Assembly (NCBI GenBank): GCA_937991555.1
Contig: CALKHU010000004.1
Location: forward strand, 1-7,581
Source: an uncultured Caulobacter sp.
Lineage (GTDB): Bacteria; Pseudomonadota; Alphaproteobacteria; Caulobacterales; Caulobacteraceae
Direction of reading: 5' to 3'
DNA length: 7,581 nt
The position numbers and the translations under genes were made by a program. Shown here piece by piece: positions 1-6,300 of this stretch. Positions within the stretch are counted from its first letter, which is position 1. Every line of letters starts with the position of its first letter. The notes under the pieces are model-generated. The model was given only the letters and a program-made list of their open reading frames with translations. It searched no databases and was not told the origin of the DNA.

Positions 1-464
1 TGGTGCAGCCCGCGGCTCCCGCGCCGGCGGCCGCGCCGGCGCCTACGCCCGCTGCGGCGCCGGCCGCCGATCCGTCCGTCTACCAGGTGCTGCGCACCGG
101 CGACCGGCAGATGACCTGCGAGGCCCTGGCGAATGAGGCCAACACGCTGAACGCCGAACTGATGGCCGAGCAGGAGGCGGCGGCCAAGGCGGCGAAAAAG
201 AAGAAGGCCGGCAAGGGTCTGATGGGCGGCGCGGCCGGCGGCGTGATGGCCGGCGCGGCGCGCTATGGCCTGGCGCGCGGCATGCTGGGCGGCGCCCTGA
301 GCCCGCTGGCGGCCCAGGCGGCGGTGGCCGTGACCGACAGCACGGCCGCGGCGGCAGGCCGGGCCATCGCCGAAAGCGGCGAGACCGACGCCCCGGCGAC
401 CGTCTCGCCGAAGCAGCAGCGCATGAACCACCTGCTCGGCATCTATCGCGAGAAGGCCTGCTGA
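1..464 (+). CDS. Ala/Pro-rich protein of unknown function, 3' part
   Basis: The gene is cut by the left edge. The first whole codon is at 3 and the stop is TGA at 462-464. A GTG occurs at position 3, but the true start is probably upstream, because the visible protein opens directly in an Ala/Pro repeat tract (about 22 residues). Numbering from that GTG, there is a helical charged stretch (about 40-70) with an Ala/Lys cluster ending in KKKK (65-68). It is followed by a Gly/Ala-rich segment (about 70-100) with GxxxG-like spacing that could insert in or lie against a membrane. Two cysteines are present, C39 and the very last residue C153. An Ala/Pro tract of this kind often follows a signal peptide in Caulobacterales envelope proteins, so a periplasmic or envelope location is plausible but inferred. 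I do not recognise the family and assign no function. It converges on the acyl-CoA dehydrogenase gene with 43 bases between the stops. Confidence 0.75.
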   Translation, partial: VQPAAPAPAAAPAPTPAAAPAADPSVYQVLRTGDRQMTCEALANEANTLNAELMAEQEAAAKAAKKKKAGKGLMGGAAGGVMAGAARYGLARGMLGGALSPLAAQAAVAVTDSTAAAAGRAIAESGETDAPATVSPKQQRMNHLLGIYREKAC

Positions 465-473
465 CGGCGCCCG

Positions 474-507
474 GGCGGCGACGGGCGATCGCCCGAAGCC
501 GTCCGCC
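474..507. terminator. GC-rich hairpin between convergent genes, possible bidirectional terminator
   Basis: The 43-base gap between two convergent stop codons is highly structured. It contains a perfect 14-base palindrome, CGGGCGATCGCCCG (482-495). Alternatively, GGCGG (474-478) plus ACGG (481-484) can pair with CCGTCCGCC (499-507) as a 9-bp stem with a 2-base bulge. There is no T-run on either side, so it does not fit the classic intrinsic terminator. Its position between convergent genes is the main argument. Local GC richness alone could also give such pairing. Confidence 0.3.
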
Positions 508-1719
508 TCAGAGGCCCAGCACGAGCTTGGCCATGATGTTGCGCTGGATCTCGTTCGAGCCGGCGTAGATCGAGGCCTTGCGGTAGTTGAAGTAGCTCGG
601 CGCGGCCGGGGCGGCGTAGTCCGGGCCCGGCCTCGGCTCGTTCGACACAGCCCAGGTGTCCTGCACGAAGGGCGCGGCGTAGACGCCGACCGCCTCGAGC
701 GCCAGTTCGGTGATCGCCTGCTGCGCTTCCGAGCCGGCGCACTTCAGCATCGACGAGGCCGGCCCGACCGGCTGGCCCGAACCCATGGCCGAGAAGATCC
801 GCAGCTCGGTGGCGTTCAGCGCCTCGATGCGGATCTCCATCTCCGCCAGCTTGCGCTGGAAATCATGGTCGCGGATCAGCGGCTCGCCGCCGTCGCCGGG
901 CTCGGCCGCCGCGATCTTGCGCACCTTGTGGAGCTGGTTCATCAGCCCCGGCGCATAGGCGTTGCCGCGCTCGAATTCGAGCAGGTACTTGGCGTAGGTC
1001 CAGCCCTTGCCTTCCTCGCCGATGCGGTTGGCGACCGGCACCCGGACATTGTCGAAGAAGACCTGGTTGATCTCCTGCTGGGTCTCCGCCGGACCGTCCA
1101 GCGTCGGCAGGGGCTTGATCAGGATGCCCGGGCTGTCCATCCGCAGCAGCAGGAAGCTGATCCCCTCCTGCGGCTTGCCGGAATTGTCGGTGCGGACCAG
1201 GCAGAACATCCAGTCCGCCCACTGGGCGTGGGTGGTCCAGATCTTCGAGCCGTTGAGGACGTAGTCGTCGCCGTCCCGCTCGGCCTTCATTTGCAGAGAG
1301 GCCAGGTCGGAGCCGGAGCCCGGCTCCGAGTAGCCCTGGCACCACCAGATGTCCGAGTTGATGATCGGCGGCAGGTGCTGCGCCTTCTGCGCGTCGGTGC
1401 CGAAGGCCATGATCACCGGGGCGACCATCTTCAGGCCCATCGGCGAGGACTGCGGCACGCCGGCGAGGCTCATCTCCATGTTGAAGATATAGGCCTGGCT
1501 GGGGGTGAAACCCGGTCCGCCGTACTCGACCGGCCAGTTGACGGCGGCCCAGCCGCGGGCGGCCAGCTTCTTCTGCCATTTCACCTGGCCGGCCTTGTCG
1601 AGGTAGCCGTTCTTGGACTGCGCCATCTGCCGGCGCAGGTCCTCGTCGTAGTTCTCGGCGATCCAGTCACGGACCTCGCGCTGGAAGGCCTTGTCCTCTT
1701 CGGAAAACGCGAGGTCCAT
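508..1719 (-). CDS. acyl-CoA dehydrogenase family protein (PimC-like large-subunit type)
   Basis: A 403-residue flavoenzyme of the acyl-CoA dehydrogenase fold. It is expected to oxidise an acyl-CoA to the 2-enoyl-CoA with FAD and pass electrons to ETF. The N-terminal helical domain spans about 1-125. The FAD/substrate strand domain carries GYSEPGSGSD (129-138) and NGSKIWTTHA (156-165). The C-terminal helical domain ends in the family signature YAGSNEIQRN (385-394). Length is normal. The residue that is catalytic Glu in medium-chain enzymes (the E of YEG) is Ala386 here. E250, in LLEFERG, is at about the place where isovaleryl- and long-chain-type enzymes carry their base, so it may serve instead. 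The start at 1719 is supported by a GGAG ribosome site (plus-strand 1728-1731) with 8-base spacing, lying over the end of the upstream gene. The overall sequence recalls large subunits of paired dehydrogenases such as PimC, but no partner subunit is next to it. Substrate unknown. Confidence 0.93.
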   Translation of the reverse strand: MDLAFSEEDKAFQREVRDWIAENYDEDLRRQMAQSKNGYLDKAGQVKWQKKLAARGWAAVNWPVEYGGPGFTPSQAYIFNMEMSLAGVPQSSPMGLKMVAPVIMAFGTDAQKAQHLPPIINSDIWWCQGYSEPGSGSDLASLQMKAERDGDDYVLNGSKIWTTHAQWADWMFCLVRTDNSGKPQEGISFLLLRMDSPGILIKPLPTLDGPAETQQEINQVFFDNVRVPVANRIGEEGKGWTYAKYLLEFERGNAYAPGLMNQLHKVRKIAAAEPGDGGEPLIRDHDFQRKLAEMEIRIEALNATELRIFSAMGSGQPVGPASSMLKCAGSEAQQAITELALEAVGVYAAPFVQDTWAVSNEPRPGPDYAAPAAPSYFNYRKASIYAGSNEIQRNIMAKLVLGL

Positions 1720-1724
1720 GGCGG

Positions 1725-2015
1725 TTACTCCACGCCGTCGAGGTATTCGATCTCCGGACGGCCGGCCATGGTCGGCCCCATCGCCGCGCCGGCCGCCTTG
1801 AAGTAGTCGGTGCCGCCGTGGGCCTTCAGGGCCTCTTCGTTGGCATAGAGCTCGAGCACCTTGTAGACGCCCGCATCCGAACGGCTCTTCGTCAGCTGGT
1901 ACATGATGCAGCCCGGCTCGTTGGCCTTCACCTTGGCCGCCAGGTCGAGAAACACCTTCTCGAATTCAGCCGCCTTCTCGGGCTGCACCTTCAGGGTCGC
2001 CACCACGCCGATCAT
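1725..2015 (-). CDS. ABM-domain protein, putative quinol monooxygenase
   Basis: A complete 96-residue protein made almost entirely of one antibiotic-biosynthesis-monooxygenase (ABM) ferredoxin-like domain. Diagnostic blocks are the first strand (residues 2-10), then EPGCIMYQL (33-41) and VYKVLELYANEEALKAH (50-66) with the conserved His66, and the closing GRPEIEYLDG (85-94). Family members (YgiN type and relatives) act as small cofactor-free oxygenases on quinols or aromatic polyketides, usually as dimers. Many are of unknown substrate, so the exact reaction cannot be read here. The start at 2015 has an AGGGAG ribosome site 6 bases upstream (plus-strand 2022-2027). The stop codon falls between the ribosome site and the start of the acyl-CoA dehydrogenase gene (5-base gap), so the two are almost certainly co-transcribed and perhaps translationally coupled. 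This pairing suggests catabolism of an aromatic or fatty-acid-like compound, which is inference only. Confidence 0.88.
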   Translation of the reverse strand: MIGVVATLKVQPEKAAEFEKVFLDLAAKVKANEPGCIMYQLTKSRSDAGVYKVLELYANEEALKAHGGTDYFKAAGAAMGPTMAGRPEIEYLDGVE

Positions 2016-2168
2016 GTCGTTCTCCCTCGGCCGTCCATCGGCCCGAACATCTGTTTGAACGGCAGCATGGCGAGGGCGGGCGGACGGCGCAAGCGGTGAC
2101 GTGGCGAGAAGCGGGCAAGGACCTGGGCGCAGTCGCCGAATTCGGGACGTGGAAGGGACGCAGGCGCG

Positions 2169-2468
2169 CTAGCGGCGCTCGTTCCAGCCGTAGGCGACCC
2201 AGGAGTGGCCGCCGACGTTGCGGGCCTCGATGACGTCGGACTCGGCCGACGCCCGGGCGCGGACCGACCGGCGGGCACGGTTGGCGAGAACGGCGAGGCC
2301 GAGCAGCGCGCTCGACATCAGGGCGATGACCACCACGGTCAGGGTGGCGAAGACCGCCAGCACCGCGCCGACCGCGAGGGCCGCGCAGGTCGCCAGGGCC
2401 CCGGCCAGCCAGGCCAGGCCCTTGAACGCCGATCGAGAGCCGCCCCGCCCTGTCGTCAGAATGTCCAT
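2169..2468 (-). CDS. small two-helix membrane protein of unknown function
   Basis: A 99-residue protein. An N-terminal cytosol-like segment with R8, R12 and K16 precedes an almost unbroken hydrophobic stretch (about 17-62), long enough for two transmembrane helices in a hairpin. A very basic stretch follows (NRARRSVRAR, 63-72). By the positive-inside rule both ends should lie in the cytoplasm. The tail ends in DVIEARNVGGHSWVAYGW (78-95), which looks like a conserved C-terminal motif. I have an impression of similar tails in other small alphaproteobacterial proteins but cannot verify it. The ATG at 2468 is preferred over an in-frame TTG at 2489, because GAGGA sits 4 bases before the ATG and the TTG lies upstream of that site. 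A candidate promoter lies just upstream. No function is assigned. Confidence 0.8.
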   Translation of the reverse strand: MDILTTGRGGSRSAFKGLAWLAGALATCAALAVGAVLAVFATLTVVVIALMSSALLGLAVLANRARRSVRARASAESDVIEARNVGGHSWVAYGWNERR

Positions 2469-2472
2469 CTCG

Positions 2473-2477
2473 TCCTC
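2473..2477 (-). promoter_or_regulatory. ribosome binding site deciding the start of the small membrane protein
   Basis: Minus-strand GAGGA with 4 bases to the ATG at 2468. It lies inside what would be coding sequence if the TTG at 2489 were used, so it favours the ATG. Confidence 0.6.
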
Positions 2478-2510
2478 TTCGAGCCGCAATGGGAGGCGGC
2501 CCTTAACCCA

Positions 2511-2539
2511 ATAATTTGTGCGATCCCGCTGAACGTCAA
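2511..2539 (-). promoter_or_regulatory. candidate housekeeping promoter of the small membrane protein gene
   Basis: On the minus strand the -35 hexamer TTGACG (2539-2534) matches the Caulobacter housekeeping -35 consensus. A spacer of exactly 17 bases is followed by AATTAT (2516-2511), a 4-of-6 match to TATAAT. This is the most AT-rich spot of the region. Transcription would begin near 2504, giving a leader of about 36 bases before the ATG at 2468. The -35 box is embedded in a direct repeat listed separately. Confidence 0.5.
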
Positions 2540-2545
2540 CTGAAC
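2529..2545 (-). repeat. direct repeat GTTCAG-N5-GTTCAG over the -35 box, possible operator
   Basis: On the plus strand CTGAAC (2529-2534) is repeated exactly at 2540-2545, a period of 11 bases. A degenerate TGAA follows at 2553-2556. Tandem half-sites at an 11-bp period are the usual layout for dimers of OmpR/PhoB-family response regulators. The repeats flank and overlap the -35 hexamer, a position fitting direct control of this promoter. Which regulator binds cannot be told from the sequence. Confidence 0.35.
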
Positions 2546-2582
2546 ACCCGCGTGAAGCGCCATCGCGCCGCAGGTCGCCTGC

Positions 2583-3278
2583 TTATGCGGCGCCCTCCAG
2601 GGCCATGTCCTTCCGCTCGCGCATGACCGTGTCGTAGGCCGCGTTGATCGCCGCTGTCTTGGCCTCGGCGACCTCGATGAACTCGCTCGGCAGGCCGCGC
2701 GACCGGGCGCGGTCGGGGTGGGCGTCCGACACGCGGGCCCGCCAGGCGCGGCGGACTTCTTCGTCCGGCGCGTCCGGCGCCACGCCGAGGATCACATAGG
2801 GGTCGTCCGGCCCGGCGCCCATGTGGGTCGCCTTCAGGCGCCGGAAGGTCAGCGGCGAAAAGCCGAACAGGCTGGACACCTGCTCCAGGTAGTCGAGCTC
2901 ATGCTGCGTCATCACGCCGTCGGAGGCGGCGATATGGAACAGGCCGTCGAGGACGTCCTCGAGGATCTGCGGGCAGGCGCGGTAGCGCTTGGCCAGCCGG
3001 CGGGCGTAGCTCTCGTAGCCGTGGGTGGTCTGGCGGGCGAGGTCGTAGAGCCGGTGGATGTTTCGCTCCGAGCCGGCGTCCGGCTGGAAGACCACCGCGA
3101 AGATGTCGAACTCGCCCTGGGTGGCCCGGCCGTCTGCCTTGGCAAGCTTGGCCCCGAGCGCCGTGACCGCGGTCGTGAAGGCGGGGTCCTCGCCGGGCAG
3201 GCCCGGAGGACAGTCGGGGCACTCCGCCTCGTCGACGCGCCGGGCCGCGAGGCTTGCAATGTTTCGCCAGAAGCTCAT
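2583..3278 (-). CDS. DjlA-like TerB/J-domain co-chaperone
   Basis: A 231-residue protein with a TerB-like all-helical domain followed by a C-terminal J domain. The TerB part (about 33-150) has the two-fold pattern of the family, with acidic pairs AKADGR (46-51) and AASDGVMT (117-124). The J domain (about 158-225) opens with DPYVILGV (159-166) and has the invariant HPD at 187-189, so it should stimulate the ATPase of a DnaK-type Hsp70. This is the domain order of E. coli DjlA, but there is no hydrophobic N-terminal anchor, so it is probably cytosolic. A CPDC pair (20-23) precedes the TerB domain. The ATG at 3278 is chosen because the fold starts shortly after it. The frame stays open far upstream, but that sequence is antisense to the oxoprolinase gene. 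No clear Shine-Dalgarno precedes the ATG. Annotators may also call it TerB-family or J-domain-containing protein. Confidence 0.9.
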   Translation of the reverse strand: MSFWRNIASLAARRVDEAECPDCPPGLPGEDPAFTTAVTALGAKLAKADGRATQGEFDIFAVVFQPDAGSERNIHRLYDLARQTTHGYESYARRLAKRYRACPQILEDVLDGLFHIAASDGVMTQHELDYLEQVSSLFGFSPLTFRRLKATHMGAGPDDPYVILGVAPDAPDEEVRRAWRARVSDAHPDRARSRGLPSEFIEVAEAKTAAINAAYDTVMRERKDMALEGAA

Positions 3279-3289
3279 GGGATAGGTCG

Positions 3290-3318
3290 AGCTTAGGATT
3301 CTGGCGGGCGCATGGCAA
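3290..3318 (-). promoter_or_regulatory. weak candidate promoter for the DjlA-like gene
   Basis: Minus-strand TTGCCA (3318-3313, 5 of 6 to the -35 consensus), a 17-base spacer, then TAAGCT (3295-3290, only 3 of 6 to the -10 consensus). Transcription would start only a few bases before the ATG at 3278, which fits the lack of a ribosome binding site there. The -35 box would lie inside the first codons of the divergent oxoprolinase gene. The match is weak. Confidence 0.25.
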
Positions 3319-6300
3319 TCGGGACCGACGTTACGGAAACGACAGACTCCGGCTGGACCTTCTGGATCGATCGCGGCGGCACCTTCACCGACGTCATCGG
3401 CCGCGCGCCGGACGGTTCCGAGCGGACCCTGAAGCTTCTGTCGGCCTCGCCGGCCTACGCCGACGCCGCCGTCGAGGCGATGCGCCGCCTGCTGGGCGCG
3501 GCGGCCGGCGAGCGATTCCCGGCCGAACGCGTCGCCGCCATCAAGATGGGCACCACCGTGGCGACCAACGCCCTGCTCGAGCGCAAGGGGGCGAAGACGC
3601 TGCTGGTGGTCACGCGCGGCTTCGCCGACGCGATCCTGATCGGCGACCAGTCGCGTCCGGAGCTGTTCGCGCTCGACATCGTCCGGCCGGAGCCGCTGCA
3701 TGCGGCCGTGATCGAGGCCGACGAGCGCCTGGCGGCCGACGGCGCGGTGGTCCGCCCCCTGGACCGCGCCACGCTGGCCGACGCGTTTGAAAAGGCGAAG
3801 GCCGAGGGCTTCGCCAGCGTCGCCATCGCCTTCCTGCACAGCGACCTCAACCCCGCTCACGAACTGACGGCCGGCGAGATCGCGCGAGCGGCGGGGTTCG
3901 ACCATGTGGCGCTGAGCCACGAGGTCAGTCCGCTGCCCCGGTACATTCCGCGGGCCGAGACGGCGGTGGCCGACGCCTATCTGACGCCGGTGCTGCAGGC
4001 CTATGTCGACCAGGTGGCGCGGGCGGTCGAGGGCGCGCCGCTGTGGTTCATGACCTCGGCCGGACAGCTGGTCCGGGCCGACGGCTTCCGGGGCAAGGAT
4101 GCGGTGGTGTCCGGTCCGGCGGGCGGGGTGGTCGGCGTGGCGGAAACGGCGCGGACGGCGGGTTCGGCCGCCGTGCTCGGCTTCGACATGGGCGGCACCT
4201 CGACCGATGTCTGCCGCTTCGCCGGCGCGCTGGAGCGGAGGGACACGGCCCGGGTGGCCGGCGCCCGGCTGCGCAGCCCGATGCTCGACGTCGAGACCGT
4301 GGCCGCCGGCGGCGGCTCGATCCTGACCTACGACGGGTTCCGCGCCAGGGCCGGTCCCGCCAGCGCCGGCGCCGACCCGGGCCCGGCCTGTTACGGGCGC
4401 GGCGGGCCGGCGACGGTGACCGACGCCAACCTGGTGCTCGGGCGGCTCGATCCCGCCTGGTTTCCGTCGGTGTTCGGGCCGAACGGCGACGCGCCGCTCG
4501 ACCCCGCCGCCGCCCGCGCACGGCTGGCCGAGCTGGCCGACGCCATGGGCCTGAGCGTCGAGGCCGCCGCCGAGGGCTTCGTCGCCGTGGCCGTCGAGCA
4601 GATGGCCCAGGCGGTGCGCCGCATCTCCACCGAGCGCGGCTTCGACCCGCGCGACCATGCTCTGGTCAGCTTCGGTGGCGCGGCCGGCCAGGTCTGCTGC
4701 CAGGTCGCCGATGCGCTCGGCGTCACCGAGGTGCTGAGCCCGAAGCATGCGTCGCTGCTGTCGGCGTGGGGCATCGGCCAGGCGCGGGTGGGGGCGCTGC
4801 GGCAGGCGGGACTGGAGCTGGCGCTGGGCGAGGACAGCCGCGAGGCAGCCAAGGATCTGGCCGTTCGTTTGGCGACAGAAGCCATGGAGGCGCTGCTGGC
4901 CCAGGGAGAACAGCCCGGGCGGCCTGAACCGCGCCTGCTGCTGCGCTATGACGGCGCAGACGCCGCGCTTCCCGTCCCCCTGGCCTCCGTCGCGGAGGCG
5001 AAAGCGACTTTCGAGGCCGCCCACCAGCGCCTGTTCGGCTTCATTGAACCCGACCGCCAGATCGTCATCGCCAGCGTCGAAGCAGAGGTCACCGCGGCTC
5101 CCGCCCAAGACATCGCTCATCCCAGCGGAAGCGAGGACCCAGGCTTTTTCGGTGACGGCGGCTCATCGTCGGGATCGGCGAACAATGCGGCCAGCATGAG
5201 TGCACCGGACGCAAACCCGGGTCCTCGCTTCCGCGAGGATGAGCGGGTGGTGATTTCAGCTCGTGAGCTGACCACTCTCGAGGGCCCGGCCCTGATCATC
5301 CGGTCCGACACCCAGATCGCGGTGGCCGAGGGCTGGCGGGCCATGGCGGAAGCCGACGGTCTGATCCGGCTGGTCCGCCACACGCCGCTGGCCGCAGCGC
5401 AGATCGCGGCCGACAAGCCTGACCCCGTCACGCTGGAGCTGTTCAACCGTCGCTTCATGGGCGTCGCCGAGGCGATGGGCGCTGCGCTGGAACGGACGGC
5501 ACACTCGGTCAACATCAAGGAACGGCTCGACTTCTCCTGCGCCCTGTTCGACGCCGACGGCGGACTGGTGGCCAACGCGCCGCACATGCCGGTTCATCTG
5601 GGCAGCATGGGCGCCAGCGTGCGGGCGACAAAGGCGCGGCGCCCGGTGCTGAGGCCCGGCGAGGCCTTTGCGCTGAACAATCCCTACTTCGGCGGCACCC
5701 ATCTGCCGGACATCACCGTGGTCATGCCGGTGTTCATGGACGGTGGCGAAGCCCCGGCCTTCTACGTCGCCGCGCGGGGCCACCACGCCGATGTCGGCGG
5801 CATCCAGCCGGGTTCCATGCCGCCGTTCTCGAAGACACTCGACGAGGAAGGCGTGCTGCTCGACGCCGTGCCGATCATGCGGGAGGGTCGCTTCCTGGAG
5901 GCGGAGGCGCGGGCGGCCCTGGCGACCGGCCGCTGGCCGGCCCGCGCGCCCGACCGCAACCTCGCCGACCTGAAGGCCCAGATCGCCGCCTGCCAGGCCG
6001 GCGCCGCGGCCGTGGCCGGGATGATCGAGGCCTACGGCCCGCAGACCGTGGCCCGCTACATGACCTTCGTGCAGCAGAACGCCGAACAGTCGGTGCGTCG
6101 CGCGGTCGGCAAGCTGGTCGACGGCGAGGCCCGCGTGCCGATGGACGGCGGCGGAGCGGTGGCGGTCAAGGTCACGGTCGACGCGGCCGCCGGCGAGGCG
6201 GTGCTCGATTTCACCGACTCCGCCGACCAGCTGGGCAACAACTTCAACGCCCCGTCGGCCATCGTCGACGCCGCCGCGCTGTACGTGTTCCGCAGCCTGG

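Noticed and set aside
865..1806. A 313-codon plus-strand frame opposite the acyl-CoA dehydrogenase gene.
   Set aside because: Antisense shadow. The minus-strand protein carries clear family motifs over the same bases, while this one has none.
2040..2060. GAAC-N8-GAAC spacing upstream of the ABM gene, considered as a second copy of the GTTCAG operator.
   Set aside because: The period is 12, the half-sites do not share the full CTGAAC, and no -35/-10 pair lies beside it.
2136..2145. Perfect palindrome CCGAATTCGG in the 153-base gap before the ABM gene, considered as an operator.
   Set aside because: It is only 10 bases long, no promoter elements could be placed beside it, and there is no adjacent regulator gene. 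Too weak to annotate.
2012..2278. An 88-codon minus-strand frame whose stop overlaps the ATG of the ABM gene (ATGA), suggesting coupling.
   Set aside because: It overlaps the end of the small membrane protein gene in another frame, is Ser/Arg/Pro-rich without recognisable features, and the ABM gene has its own good ribosome site.
3279..5120. The frame of the DjlA-like gene stays open 614 codons further upstream, giving an apparent 845-residue minus-strand protein.
   Set aside because: The extension is exactly antisense to the HyuA half of the oxoprolinase gene, is Arg/Gly/His/Gln-rich as expected from a GC-rich shadow frame, and shows no domain. The TerB-J protein begins naturally at 3278.
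5115..5244. The palindrome as an internal transcription terminator or as a fusion scar between separate HyuA and HyuB genes.
   Set aside because: There is no proper T-run after the right arm. HyuA family sequence (ARELTTLEGPALIIRS onward) continues after the element in the same frame, so it is inside HyuA, not at the HyuA/HyuB boundary near residue 704.
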